A stretch of DNA of 64,000 nt from Bacteroidales bacterium (GTDB lineage: Bacteria > Bacteroidota > Bacteroidia > Bacteroidales > UBA932): positions 1-64,000 of the forward strand of contig JAFZQO010000004.1 in NCBI GenBank assembly GCA_017620335.1. Direction: 5' to 3'. Positions 6,234-15,334 of the stretch are shown piece after piece. The notes under the pieces are model-generated. The model did not search any database, was not told the origin of the DNA, and saw only the letters and a program-made list of their open reading frames with translations. Each line of letters begins with the position of its first letter. The stretch's first letter is position 1. The position numbers and the translations under genes were made by a program.

Positions 6234-8516
6234 CTATTTGACCGTCAGGAGGACGGTCTGGACGTCGCGGCTGTTGGGGCCGGTCATGACCTCGAAGTCG
6301 CCGGGCTCGCAGACGTATTCCAGTTCGTGGTTGTAATACTTCAGGTCGTCGGCGGTCAGGGTGAAGGTCACATCCGCGGACTGACCGGCCGGGATGTGCA
6401 CTTTCCTGAAGGCTCGGAGCTCCTTCACCGGGCGGGTGGAGGTGGCATAGACGTCGTGGATATACAGCTGCACGGTCTCGTCTCCGTCGCGTGAGCCGGT
6501 GTTAGTGACCGTAACGGTCACGTCCACGGATCCCTTCATGGCCACGCTGGAAGAAGACAGGCGCGGAGCCGAATAATCAAAGGAAGTATAGCTCAGGCCG
6601 TATCCGAAGGGGTACAGAGGGCCGTTTACCTCATCGATGTAGCAGCTGACGAATTTCTTGTAGGCGTCGTACTCCCCGTGCGGACGGCCGGTGTTCTTGT
6701 GGTTATAGTACAAAGGAAGCTGACCGACGCTGCGGGGATAGGAATTGGTCAGCTTCGCCGAAGGGTTGACGTCGCCGAAGAGGACGTCGGCAATGGCCCG
6801 GCCGCCCTCGGTGCCCAGGGCCATGACGTCGAGGATGGCATTCATATCCCTGTCCTCGTCCACCAGCACCAGGGGGCGGCCGGTGAACAGCACCATCACC
6901 ACGGGCTTGCCCGTGGCTTTAAGGGCGCGGAGCAGCTCGACCTGGGCATCGGGGATGCTGACGTCCGAGCGAGACGCGCCTTCGCCGTTCATCTCGGCGA
7001 TCTCGCCCACGCATGCGATGACCACGTCGGAAAGCATCGCCTTGGCCACGGCCTCGGCGATGAGCACCGCCTGCGGCACCTCATGCACTCCCGGGGCCTG
7101 GAAATCCGGCCTGAATACCTTCATCATGCCGTAGCGGACGCTTTCCTCAGTTTCCTTGTCACGGAAAAGCCAGCTGCCCTCTGCGTAAAGCGTCTGGGTC
7201 CTCTCGGCGAGGCCCTTGCGGACGGTGACGGTCTCGTCCCTGCGGCTGGACGTGGTCCAGGTGCCCATCATGGCCGAAGCATTGTCGGCCAGGGGGCCCA
7301 CCACGGCCACGCGCGTGCCCGGCTTCAGCGGCAGCACGCCGTCATTCTTCAGCAGGACCTGGCACTCCCCCGCCAGCTCGCGGGCGAAAGCCCTGTTCTC
7401 AAGGGTGAACACCCTTTCGGTGCGGCGTCCCTCGTCCAGATAGCGGAAAGGGTCCTCGAAAAGCCCCAGCTTGTACTTGGCCTCGAGTATTCTGCGGCAG
7501 GCCCTGTCGATGTCGGCCTCCTTGATGCGGCCCTCCTTCAGCGACTGCTTCAAGGTCCCGACGAAGCCGTCGGAATTCATGTCCATGTCAAGCCCTGCCT
7601 GAAGCGAGCGGGCCGAGACCTCCTGGAGGTCGCCGATGCCGTGGGCGACCTCCTCCACCACGGCCGTCGCGTCGGAAACTATGAAACCGTCGAAGCCCCA
7701 CATCTTGCGGAGCACGTCGTCCATCAGCCACTTGTTCATCGTGGCGGGGATGCCCTCGAACTCGTTGAAAGAGCTCATGTAGCTGCCTGCGCCGGCCAAG
7801 GCGGCCTCGCGGTAAGGGACCATGTACCCGTTCATGGCCTCCTGGCGGGAAAGGAACACAGAGTTGTAATCCCTGCCGCCTTCGGCCGCGCCGTATAGCG
7901 CATAATGCTTGACGCAGGCCATGACCTCGTCCGTATCAAATACCCCGTCGGTACCCTGATAACCCCGGACGAAGGCTTTGGCTATCTCGCCGCCGAGGTA
8001 CGGATCCTCCCCCGCCCCCTCGGCGATACGGCCCCAGCGTGCGTCACGGCAGATGTCAACCATGGGGCTGAACACCCAGTTGATGCCCGCTGCCGACGCC
8101 TCGCTGGCCGCTATCCGCGCCGCCCTCTCGATCTTGTCGATATTCCACGAAGTGGACATGGCCAGAGGAATCGGGAAGACGGTCTCATGGCCGTGGATCA
8201 CGTCCATGCCGAAGATGAGCGGAATGCCCGCGCCGGCCTCAACCGCGATCTCCTGCGCCCGCTTGAGGACGGCGGTGTTGCTGCCGCCGTAGATGCCGCC
8301 GAGCATGCCTTCGCGGAGCATCTTCGTGTTCTCGTCCTCCTCCGTCACCCGCTCCGCGGAAATGAACCCGGGCGATGAATGGAGGTTGAGCTGGCCTATC
8401 TTCTGGTCCAGCGTCATGCGGGACATCAGGTCGTCGACGTAACGGTCCATGTCGGACTTGGGGGAGCTGCAGCATACGAGCGCGAAGAGTGCGGAAAGGA
8501 AGAATAAACGCTTCAT
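6234..8516 (-). CDS. GH3 beta-glucosidase-like lipoprotein (BglX type)
   Basis: This 760-residue protein opens with a lipoprotein signal (MKRLFFLSALFALVCCSSPK). It has the order of domains of GH3 enzymes: a (beta/alpha)8 barrel with FGMDVIHGH, SPMVDICRDARWGRIAEGAGEDP and VKHYALYG; the nucleophile Asp282 in GFIVSDATAV; an alpha/beta sandwich (about 390-600); and a fibronectin-III-like tail (about 640-750, ETVQLYIHDVYAT...PVKELRAFRKV). The substrate is probably a beta-glucoside or xyloside released from plant glycans. The frame runs further upstream, but ATG 8516 gives the signal peptide and follows the promoter. It faces the NigD-like gene across a shared divergent promoter region. Confidence 0.95.
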   Translation of the reverse strand: MKRLFFLSALFALVCCSSPKSDMDRYVDDLMSRMTLDQKIGQLNLHSSPGFISAERVTEEDENTKMLREGMLGGIYGGSNTAVLKRAQEIAVEAGAGIPLIFGMDVIHGHETVFPIPLAMSTSWNIDKIERAARIAASEASAAGINWVFSPMVDICRDARWGRIAEGAGEDPYLGGEIAKAFVRGYQGTDGVFDTDEVMACVKHYALYGAAEGGRDYNSVFLSRQEAMNGYMVPYREAALAGAGSYMSSFNEFEGIPATMNKWLMDDVLRKMWGFDGFIVSDATAVVEEVAHGIGDLQEVSARSLQAGLDMDMNSDGFVGTLKQSLKEGRIKEADIDRACRRILEAKYKLGLFEDPFRYLDEGRRTERVFTLENRAFARELAGECQVLLKNDGVLPLKPGTRVAVVGPLADNASAMMGTWTTSSRRDETVTVRKGLAERTQTLYAEGSWLFRDKETEESVRYGMMKVFRPDFQAPGVHEVPQAVLIAEAVAKAMLSDVVIACVGEIAEMNGEGASRSDVSIPDAQVELLRALKATGKPVVMVLFTGRPLVLVDEDRDMNAILDVMALGTEGGRAIADVLFGDVNPSAKLTNSYPRSVGQLPLYYNHKNTGRPHGEYDAYKKFVSCYIDEVNGPLYPFGYGLSYTSFDYSAPRLSSSSVAMKGSVDVTVTVTNTGSRDGDETVQLYIHDVYATSTRPVKELRAFRKVHIPAGQSADVTFTLTADDLKYYNHELEYVCEPGDFEVMTGPNSRDVQTVLLTVK

Positions 8517-8531
8517 ATCAGGGTGTTTTTC

Positions 8532-8539
8532 CAAAAATA
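8532..8539 (-). promoter_or_regulatory. -7 box before the first GH3 gene
   Basis: TATTTTTG on the minus strand, 15 bp upstream of ATG 8516. A TTG at 8563-8565 is 23 bp upstream of it. Confidence 0.5.
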
Positions 8540-8602
8540 TAAAAAATTCGCGGCAGCCCATGCAAGAAATCCGCAAATAATCAGTTTATTTATCAGAAGA
8601 AT

Positions 8603-8610
8603 TTGATTTG
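8603..8610 (+). promoter_or_regulatory. Near-consensus -7 box before the NigD-like gene
   Basis: TTGATTTG matches TAnnTTTG except for one base and ends 4 bp before ATG 8615. It overlaps the alternative TTG start at 8603, which makes that start unlikely. Confidence 0.35.
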
Positions 8611-8614
8611 TACC

Positions 8615-9310
8615 ATGAAGACAAACGCATTCAAATGGCTTGCAATAGCCGCGGCGGTCCTCAGCGTGGCCGCCTGCAAACTCGATGACGACAGTTACGA
8701 CCCGAGCATAATGAACCCTTCCGCCCTCGTGACGGTCAAGCCTGACGCCAGCGGCGGTTTCCTGATGCAGCTGAACGACGAGACCGTGCTGCGCGCGGTC
8801 AACCTCAGCAAGTCCCCCTTCGGGGACAAGGAGGTCCGCGCCCTGGTAAACTTCCGCGAGCCTAAAGAGGAAGAAGTGCAGTTGTACGGCGGCATCACCA
8901 GCGATCTGGTCTATGTCAACTGGATGGACTCCATCCTCACCAAACAGGCCGTTTCCTGCTTCGGCAAAGATGACAGCATCTACGGCAACGACCCCGTGGA
9001 GATAGTCGACGACTGGACCACGGTCGTGGAGGACGGTTACATCACCCTGCGTTTTCGTACCATCTGGGGGTCCGGGACCATGCACAAGGTCAACCTCGTC
9101 ACAGGCACCGACCCTTCCAATCCCTTCAAGGTGGTGTTCCACCACGATGCCGGCGGTGACCACGTCGGCGAGACCGGCGACGCCCTCGTCGCCTTCCGTC
9201 TCAAAGGCCTCCCTGACACCGAAGGCAAGGACGTCGACCTTACACTTGAATGGCAGTCCTTTTCAGGGAAAAAGACTGCCAAGTTCAAGTATCGCACAAG
9301 GGCGGATTAA
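8615..9310 (+). CDS. NigD-like lipoprotein
   Basis: This is 231 residues with a lipoprotein signal (MKTNAFKWLAIAAAVLSVAAC, then KLDDDSYD). The rest follows the two-domain pattern of the Bacteroidetes NigD-like family: an N-terminal OB-like part (ALVTVKPDASGGFLMQLND, ALVNFREPKE) and a C-terminal beta-sandwich (DDWTTVVEDGYITLRFRTIW, HKVNLVTGTDPSNPF, GDALVAFRLKGLP, WQSFSGKKTAKFKYRT). NigD was named from a Bacteroides bacteriocin locus, but its relatives are general cell-surface or periplasmic lipoproteins of unknown role. The stop codon abuts the stop of the convergent GH3 gene with no base between. Confidence 0.8.
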   Translation: MKTNAFKWLAIAAAVLSVAACKLDDDSYDPSIMNPSALVTVKPDASGGFLMQLNDETVLRAVNLSKSPFGDKEVRALVNFREPKEEEVQLYGGITSDLVYVNWMDSILTKQAVSCFGKDDSIYGNDPVEIVDDWTTVVEDGYITLRFRTIWGSGTMHKVNLVTGTDPSNPFKVVFHHDAGGDHVGETGDALVAFRLKGLPDTEGKDVDLTLEWQSFSGKKTAKFKYRTRAD

Positions 9311-11695
9311 CTATTTGACCACAATCTCCTCGACAGGTTTCGCGGGCAGAAGGACCTGGTGGACCGGCCATGCCTGGGCCTTGGCCTCCTTGAAGGAGGC
9401 GGTCTGGCGGATATCCTCCGAAGAAGCGCCGAATAGGACCTTGTACTCACCTGCAGCCATCTCCCAAGCGGAGGTGGCTTCATTGAATGATGCCAGGGTG
9501 TAAGGGTCGACGGTCATGGTCAGCGTTTCGCTCTCGCCCGGGGCGAGCTCGCGGGTCTTGGCAAAAGCCCGGAGCTCCATGGCGGGCTTGACCAGGCCGC
9601 CGGCGGGAGCCGCGACGTAGAGCTGGACGGCCTCCTTGCCGGCGGCCGCGCCGGTGTTCTTCACCGTCACGGAAGCCGTCACCGTGCCGTCCTTGGCCAC
9701 CTTCACCGAAGGGGCGGAATAGGCGAAAGTCGTGTATCCGAGGCCGTAGCCGAAGGGATACGAGACCTTCTTCCCGGCCGTGCCGAAATACCTGTATCCG
9801 ACCCAGATGCCCTCCCTGTACTCAGTGTAATCGACGTTGGGCTGCTTCTGGATCGAATAACCGAAGGCCGCCATCAGCGCTGCGGTGTCCTCGTCGATTT
9901 CGTCGCCTCCGCCGAAAGGATTGAGGGAAGCGTCGCCCGAATAATTGTACGGGAAGTTGTAGGATGAAGGTATGTCGAAATACCTGACCGGGAAGGTCAT
10001 CGGGAGCTTGCCGGAAGGATATGCCTTGCCGGTCAGCACGTCTGCGACGGCATAGCCACCTTCCTGGCCGGGAGTCCAGGCGAGGAGGATGGCGTCAGGA
10101 ATCTGCTTCCATGATGCAGTTTCGATGACTCCGCCGATGTTGAGCACCACGACCACCTTCTTGCCGTTCACGTGATAGGCGTCGCAGAGGTCCTGGAGCA
10201 TCTTGCGCTCGGCGCCAGTGAGCGTCCAGTCGCCGTCCTCGGCCTTGCGGTCGCCGCCCTCACCGGCGTTGCGGGAGATGGTGATCACGGCTATGTCGGT
10301 CTGCTTCTCCATCTTGTCGATGAACGCGCGGGACACCTCCATCTCGGGGATGACGGCATCGCCGAGAAGCACTGCGGACTGGGATGCGGAATTGTTCGAG
10401 GCCTTGGTCTTCTCAAGTGCGATATACTGCTTGTACCAGTTCTCGATGTCGGCGTTGACCTCAAGGCCGTTCACGCGGAGGCCCTCGGCCACGTTGCGGA
10501 CATAGGCCTTGTTGACGTTGCCGGAACCGGTGCCGCCGGCGATGAAGTCATAGGAGCCGACGCCGTAGAGGGCGACCGTCTTCACGCCCTTCAGAGGCAG
10601 GACGCCTTCGTTCTCAAGCAGCACGAGTCCTTCCGGAGTAGCCTCGCGGACAAGCTTTGCATGTCCCGTGAGGTCAGGCTTGTCGGAGTACTTGTAGCCG
10701 GCGAAGCGCGGGGTGCGGACGATGTACTCGAGCATCCTGCGGACATTGCGGTCCACGTCGGCCTGGGGGATGGTGCCGTCCTTCACACCTGCGACGATGC
10801 GCTGGATCTCATTGTCCATGCCGGGCTCCATGAGGTCGTTGCCGGCGATGACCGCCTTGGCGGTGCCGGCCTTGTTGCCCCAGTCGGTCATGACGATGCC
10901 GTTGAAGCCCCACTCGTCGCGGAGGATCGTGGTAAGGAGGTCATGGCTCTGCTGGGTGTAAGTACCGTTGAGCTTGTTGTAGGATGACATGATGGTCCAG
11001 GGGTCGGACTCCTTGACCATGATCTCGAAGCCCTTGAGGGTCATCTCACGCAGGGTCCTGGGGTTGACGCGGGAGTCGTTCTCCATGCGGTTGGTCTCCT
11101 GGTCGTTGGCGGCGAAATGCTTGGAGCTGACACCCACGCCGTTGCTCTGGATACCGCGGACATAGGCCGCGGCCATCTTTCCGCTAAGGAGCGGGTCCTC
11201 GGAGAAATACTCGAAGTTGCGGCCGCAGAGAGGGTTGCGGTGCAGGTCCATGCCCGGGGCGAGGAGCACGTCTGCGCCGTACTCCTTGACCTCTTCACCC
11301 ATGGCCGCGGTGAGTTCCTCGACCAAAGGAGCGTTCCACGTTGAGGCCAGAACCGTTCCTACCGGGAATCCGGTGGCGTAGAAGGTCTTGTCAGTGCCGG
11401 GACGCGTGGGGTTGATGCGGATGCCGGCAGGGCCGTCGGCCAGGACGGTCTGCGGGATGCCGAGGCGCGGGATGGCGCGGGTGGTGCCGGCGGCGCCGGA
11501 GACGAGCGTCTCGTTGGACGCCGTAAGGGCGCCGGCGGTCATGCTGCCCCAGCCGGAGCCGACCAGCAGCGTAGCCTTCTCCTCTATGGTCATGGCCTTC
11601 AGGACCTCGTCGATATTGTCCTTCTGAAGTCTGGGCTGAGCGAACGCCGCGACGGCGCAGAGCGCCAGCCCGAAAGCGATAAGGGTTCTCTTCAT
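9311..11695 (-). CDS. Secreted GH3 beta-glucosidase
   Basis: This is 794 residues with a cleavable signal peptide (MKRTLIAFGLALCAVAAFAQ). GH3 motifs in order: LADGPAGIRINP, LLAPGMDLHRNPLCGRNFEYFSEDP, VSSKHFAANDQE, SSYNKLNGTY and the nucleophile Asp271 in FNGIVMTDWGNK. The alpha/beta sandwich (about 370-600) and the fibronectin-III-like domain (about 690-785) follow. An insert of about 50 residues after FPYNYSGDASLNPFGGG sits between sandwich and tail. The arrangement resembles the beta-glucosidase branch with a KHF/NDQE motif and differs clearly from the GH3 at 6234, so the two probably have different substrates. It is divergent from the lipoprotein gene at 11773. Confidence 0.95.
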   Translation of the reverse strand: MKRTLIAFGLALCAVAAFAQPRLQKDNIDEVLKAMTIEEKATLLVGSGWGSMTAGALTASNETLVSGAAGTTRAIPRLGIPQTVLADGPAGIRINPTRPGTDKTFYATGFPVGTVLASTWNAPLVEELTAAMGEEVKEYGADVLLAPGMDLHRNPLCGRNFEYFSEDPLLSGKMAAAYVRGIQSNGVGVSSKHFAANDQETNRMENDSRVNPRTLREMTLKGFEIMVKESDPWTIMSSYNKLNGTYTQQSHDLLTTILRDEWGFNGIVMTDWGNKAGTAKAVIAGNDLMEPGMDNEIQRIVAGVKDGTIPQADVDRNVRRMLEYIVRTPRFAGYKYSDKPDLTGHAKLVREATPEGLVLLENEGVLPLKGVKTVALYGVGSYDFIAGGTGSGNVNKAYVRNVAEGLRVNGLEVNADIENWYKQYIALEKTKASNNSASQSAVLLGDAVIPEMEVSRAFIDKMEKQTDIAVITISRNAGEGGDRKAEDGDWTLTGAERKMLQDLCDAYHVNGKKVVVVLNIGGVIETASWKQIPDAILLAWTPGQEGGYAVADVLTGKAYPSGKLPMTFPVRYFDIPSSYNFPYNYSGDASLNPFGGGDEIDEDTAALMAAFGYSIQKQPNVDYTEYREGIWVGYRYFGTAGKKVSYPFGYGLGYTTFAYSAPSVKVAKDGTVTASVTVKNTGAAAGKEAVQLYVAAPAGGLVKPAMELRAFAKTRELAPGESETLTMTVDPYTLASFNEATSAWEMAAGEYKVLFGASSEDIRQTASFKEAKAQAWPVHQVLLPAKPVEEIVVK

Positions 11696-11721
11696 ATTGG
11701 TTTCAGTGTTATCGGTTTTTA

Positions 11722-11729
11722 CAAATATA
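11722..11729 (-). promoter_or_regulatory. -7 box before the second GH3 gene
   Basis: TATATTTG on the minus strand, 26 bp upstream of ATG 11695. It is only 10 bp from the opposing -7 box at 11740-11747. Confidence 0.55.
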
Positions 11730-11739
11730 AGAAAAAACG

Positions 11740-11747
11740 TACATTTG
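11740..11747 (+). promoter_or_regulatory. -7 box before the lipoprotein-BASS operon
   Basis: TACATTTG on the plus strand, 25 bp upstream of ATG 11773; a perfect -7 match. The promoter overlaps that of the divergent GH3 gene. Confidence 0.55.
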
Positions 11748-11772
11748 TGTCGTTAAACGGAGTCACAGTAAT

Positions 11773-12597
11773 ATGTCATACCAGCGTTATCCCATTTTGA
11801 TTGCATTCGTCCTTATTATTGCGGGCTGCGGACAGCGCCCTGCCGTGGAGGATTTCCAGGGCAGGTGGGCAGAGAAGTCCGCTGAACGCATAGCAGCCGT
11901 CATCTCTCCTTCCGGCGACGGGTACAGCGTACACGTCGGCTGGCATGAGCCCGGACTGGCCCAGTATGAAGTCTGGGAGATGATGGCGGCGCCTTCCCGC
12001 TCAGGAAAACTTGCATACCGTGACGGTACGCATTCCTGGCTTTCCTTCGAACTCCAAGGTGATACGGAATACACGGAGGAGACGGACTATACAGACGGGA
12101 GAGGATATTTCAGCCTCAACAAAGACGGCGAACTGGTCTGGACGGACCGCAAGGACGGGAGCAAGACTGTTTTCTTCAGGACTGACACCGTGGTGGACGG
12201 TATAGAAGCCCCCGAACTCTTCCCGCGCGTCTTGCAGCTTTGCAGCTATATTCCTGATCATCAACTTCTTCCCGAAGCTGCGGATTATTTGACTGACGAC
12301 TTCTACAAAGCCCTTGACAAAGCGTTTTCCGCCCCCGCATCCGAGGACGGCTTCATAGACGACAACGAATGGCTGTATTGTCTGGTGACCGGCAACGGCG
12401 GATCGCTCCCTTACTATTCAGTCGAGTCCGTATTACGCACTGATCCGGCACATGCCGTCGCGACCGTAAGCGTCAGGGATCTCTGGGAAGAGGGCGGCGA
12501 GCCTTCCGGCGAGCCGCGCCTTCACCGCCTGGACCTCGTCCTGCAGGACGGCCATTGGCTTATATCCAACTTCGACGACATTAAGAAGGACCTGTGA
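11773..12597 (+). CDS. Uncharacterised lipoprotein
   Basis: This 274-residue protein has a lipoprotein signal (YPILIAFVLIIAGC, Cys19) and two parts. About 25-145 is beta-rich (GRWAEKSAERIAAVI, GYSVHVGWHEPG, KLAYRDGTHSWLSFELQG, FSLNKDGELVWTDRKDGSKTV) and resembles a lipocalin or DUF1579-like barrel. About 155-274 looks like an NTF2/DUF3828-like domain (DYLTDDFYKALDKAF, DNEWLYCLVTGNG, AVATVSVRDLW, RLDLVLQDGHWLISNFDDI). I give no function. The stop overlaps the GTG start of the BASS transporter by 4 bp, so the two are translationally coupled. Confidence 0.8.
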   Translation: MSYQRYPILIAFVLIIAGCGQRPAVEDFQGRWAEKSAERIAAVISPSGDGYSVHVGWHEPGLAQYEVWEMMAAPSRSGKLAYRDGTHSWLSFELQGDTEYTEETDYTDGRGYFSLNKDGELVWTDRKDGSKTVFFRTDTVVDGIEAPELFPRVLQLCSYIPDHQLLPEAADYLTDDFYKALDKAFSAPASEDGFIDDNEWLYCLVTGNGGSLPYYSVESVLRTDPAHAVATVSVRDLWEEGGEPSGEPRLHRLDLVLQDGHWLISNFDDIKKDL

Positions 12598-13445
12598 ACA
12601 CCATTTGGATAGTACTTCCAATACTTACGGTCCTGATGTTCGACCTGGGCCTTACGCTCAGGCTCAAGGATTTCTATCAGGTCGTCACCAAGCCTAAGGC
12701 ATTCATCGTGGCCCTTACGGGACAGATAATCCTCCTGCCTTTCATCGCTCTGGGGCTGGGACATCTCTTTCATTTGCCGGCTGTCTTTTATTTCGGCCTG
12801 ATGCTCATCGCATGCTCGCCCGGAGGCAGTTCATCCAACATCTTCTCGAAGCTTGCGGGCGGAGACGTGGCCCTTTCCGTCACATTGACGGCCATGAGCA
12901 GTCTGATCACGCTTGTAACCATCCCTCTTCTGATGGGTTGGGTGACGGCATCGACGGGAGCCGAAGCGGGCATTACGCTCCCGGTGGGCAACCTGCTGAA
13001 ACAGAATCTCCTTCTGATGCTTCTTCCCGTGCTTCTCGGCATAGCCGTCAAGCGCTGGTGGGAAAAGGCGGCGGTAAGGATTGACAAAGTACTGTCCAAG
13101 GCGGCTTTCCCCGCCCTGATGCTCCTGGTGGCCGTCTTTTTCGCCCAGCATTACCGGACCATCTTCGAGAACATCGGGAGGGTCGGATCATGCGTCACGG
13201 CTCTGATACTGCTGGCCGCGGGAATTGCTGCGGCATTGTCCAGGCTGTCCAGGATAAGCGGCAGCCAGAGACGCACAGTCGTCATCGAGGTCGGGATGCA
13301 GAACGCGGCACAGGCGATAGCGCTCGCTACGAGCCCGTTCGTCTTCGACAATCAGGAAATGGCCATTCCGGCCATCCTCTACTCACTGATGATGAACGTA
13401 GTCCTTCTCTCCTACGTCGCAATAATCAAGAAACGCGGTCAATAG
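12594..13445 (+). CDS. Bile acid:sodium symporter (BASS) family transporter
   Basis: This is 283 residues with about nine hydrophobic helices, which is normal for the family. It carries the two sodium-site motifs: CSPGGSSSNIFSKLAGGDVALSV (about 77-99) and the crossover EVGMQNAAQAIALA (about 236-249). Bacterial BASS proteins (ASBT_NM, YocS, PanS) carry bile acids, pantoate or other organic anions with sodium; the substrate cannot be told. The start is a GTG inside the stop of the upstream lipoprotein gene. Its stop overlaps the end of the convergent M28 peptidase gene by 7 bp. Confidence 0.9.
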   Translation: MNTIWIVLPILTVLMFDLGLTLRLKDFYQVVTKPKAFIVALTGQIILLPFIALGLGHLFHLPAVFYFGLMLIACSPGGSSSNIFSKLAGGDVALSVTLTAMSSLITLVTIPLLMGWVTASTGAEAGITLPVGNLLKQNLLLMLLPVLLGIAVKRWWEKAAVRIDKVLSKAAFPALMLLVAVFFAQHYRTIFENIGRVGSCVTALILLAAGIAAALSRLSRISGSQRRTVVIEVGMQNAAQAIALATSPFVFDNQEMAIPAILYSLMMNVVLLSYVAIIKKRGQ

Positions 13446-15043
13446 GCCCTGGCATTCGCCAGGGAAAGGCCGACGCTGAACTGGAGGTTGACGTTGGCCA
13501 GGGTTCCCGTCAGGTCCCAGTCGTCGCGGTATTCGTCACAGGGTTTGTGGTACCAGGACTCCATGGGATAGAGGTTGGGCTTCGAGGGGTCCACCGGCTC
13601 CAGGCCGTTCTCGACGACCACGGCGGGGACGCCCTTCTTCACGAAATTGTAATGGTCCGAGCGGAAGAACCAGCCGTCGGAATTGTCGTCGTCGAAGAAG
13701 ATGTAACGGCCCTGGGCGGCGGCAGCGGCCACGTAATAATTGTCAAGGAAGGTCTCGCCGCCGCCCAGGATGACCACGTCCTCAGTCAGTTCCGCAGGAC
13801 CCATGCTCTCGAAATTGAGGTTCGCCACCGTCTTTTCCATGGGAATCGCCGGATGCGCGCAGTAGTACTCGGAGCCGAAAAGGCCGCTTTCCTCGGAAGA
13901 GGGGAAGAAGAAAATGACCGAACGGTCCGGGCGTTCCGGAAGCCGGGTGAACTTATACGCGGCGAGCAGGACACCGGCCATGCCGGTGCCGTTGTCGGCC
14001 GCGCCGTTGTAGATCGCATCTCCACTCTCGTCCGGCGCTCCGAAACCGAGATGGTCCCAGTGGGCGCTCATGACTATGGCCTCGTCCGGCTTGGATGCTC
14101 CGGGAAGGATGCCGGCGACGTTGCGGGTCTGCTGGATGTCATAGCTCACGGCAAGTTTCACGTCGCCTTTCACCTTGAGGCTGAAGCTCTTGAAGCCGGG
14201 GCGCTTGGCCGCGGCGAGGGCGGCGTCCATGTCCATGCCCGCAGCCTCGAAGAGCTTGCGGGCACCGTCCTCGTGCAGCCAGCCCTTCATTCCGAGCTCA
14301 TCCGCATTCCTGGTCTCAGGATCGTAAATGGCCAGGTTGTCCTCAAGATGGCCGTTCACGCAGACGTGCCAGGCGTAGCTGGCCGCCGCGGTATTATGCA
14401 GGACTAGACAGCCTGCGGCTCCCTGCCGCCTGGCCTCCTCGAACTTGTACAGCCATCTGCCGTAATAGGTCATGTTCCTGCCCCTGAACAGGCTGGCATC
14501 ATAGTAGCCGGGGTCGTTGACCATGGCTATCACTATCTTTCCCTTCACGTCAATGCCCTCATAGTCGTTCCAGCCATACTCCGGGGCATTGATGCCGAAA
14601 CCACAGAAGACATATTCCGCATTTTTCATTTCCACCATGTCCGTGGAGCGGGCCGTCCATACGATCAGGTCGTCGGGGTAGCGCAGTGTGGTTTTCTTCT
14701 TCCCCTTTGCAGTCAGCGCTCCACCGACGGGCTTGGCCGTGACGGCCAGCATCTCGAAGGGCTGGAACCAGCTGCCGCCGAAGGCCGGCTCGAGGCCAAG
14801 CCCCTTCAGCTGCTCCGCCAGATAATTAATTGTGAGGTCTTCGTATTCCGTCATGGGCTTGCGTCCCCCGAACTCATCCGAAGCCAACACCTTTATCCAA
14901 TCGCGCATCATCTGGATGTCCTTCTCCTCGGAAGGAATAGTCCTCCCGGGACTTCCACCCTGGGGATTAGCCGCCATGGCACTTCCAAGACATATCACGC
15001 ACGCAAGCGCGAGCGCCTGTACCCTATAGATAAACCCGACCAT
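13439..15043 (-). CDS. Secreted M28 family zinc aminopeptidase with PA domain
   Basis: This is 534 residues with a signal peptide (MVGFIYRVQALALACVICLGSAMA). An M28 fold is split by a protease-associated domain (about 100-280, GFGINAPEYGWNDYEGIDVKGKIVIAMVNDPG, AAGCLVLHNT). Zinc ligands and catalytic residues are visible in MSAHWDHLGFG, AADNGTGMAGVLLAAY and FFFPSSEESGLFGSEYY, and the later FFRSDHYNFVKKGVPAVV. The likely role is periplasmic peptide trimming. The frame extends 66 codons further upstream, but that part runs into a palindromic repeat and has no signal peptide, so ATG 15043 is preferred. Its end overlaps the BASS gene. Confidence 0.92.
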   Translation of the reverse strand: MVGFIYRVQALALACVICLGSAMAANPQGGSPGRTIPSEEKDIQMMRDWIKVLASDEFGGRKPMTEYEDLTINYLAEQLKGLGLEPAFGGSWFQPFEMLAVTAKPVGGALTAKGKKKTTLRYPDDLIVWTARSTDMVEMKNAEYVFCGFGINAPEYGWNDYEGIDVKGKIVIAMVNDPGYYDASLFRGRNMTYYGRWLYKFEEARRQGAAGCLVLHNTAAASYAWHVCVNGHLEDNLAIYDPETRNADELGMKGWLHEDGARKLFEAAGMDMDAALAAAKRPGFKSFSLKVKGDVKLAVSYDIQQTRNVAGILPGASKPDEAIVMSAHWDHLGFGAPDESGDAIYNGAADNGTGMAGVLLAAYKFTRLPERPDRSVIFFFPSSEESGLFGSEYYCAHPAIPMEKTVANLNFESMGPAELTEDVVILGGGETFLDNYYVAAAAAQGRYIFFDDDNSDGWFFRSDHYNFVKKGVPAVVVENGLEPVDPSKPNLYPMESWYHKPCDEYRDDWDLTGTLANVNLQFSVGLSLANARAY

Positions 15044-15126
15044 TTCTGTATCCTTTTTAGATTCTCCACTAATATACGGATTTTTCTTCACATCACCTCC
15101 CCCTCCCCTTCCCGGCATAAATGCCA

Positions 15127-15205
15127 TATCCTTCGACCGTGGGTTGAAGGATAACGCTGTTTTCGCCCAAAACGGCCACTTCCTTCTACCGCGGGTCGAA
15201 GGATA
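15127..15205. repeat. Two-armed palindromic element A
   Basis: Arm 1 is TATCCTTC (15127-15134) / GAAGGATA (15146-15153) with ACC/GGT inside. Arm 2 is TCCTTC (15181-15186) / GAAGGA (15198-15203) with the same inner ACC/GGT. The spacer holds GTTTTCGCCCAAAACGGCC. It lies in the divergent gap between the M28 peptidase and the PspC operon. A third copy of the arm is at 53423-53447. Confidence 0.75.
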
Positions 15206-15235
15206 AAAGTTTTTTGAAAATTTTAGTACCTTGTA

Positions 15236-15267
15236 TTGCATAGTATTAAAAAGTTTTTATATCTTTG
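15236..15267 (+). promoter_or_regulatory. Promoter of the PspC-PadR operon
   Basis: A -33 TTG (15236-15238) and a perfect -7 TATCTTTG (15260-15267) are spaced by 21 bp. The leader to ATG 15335 is about 60 nt. Confidence 0.65.
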
Positions 15268-15334
15268 CATCGAAAAATACTTTGTGCGGTTGCACACTTG
15301 ACAGGATAAATAAAGTTAAATTATTGATTATAAG

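Noticed and set aside
15044..15241. The 66-codon upstream extension of the M28 peptidase frame
   Set aside because: It is translated from palindromic element A and lacks a signal peptide; the shorter start gives a normal one.
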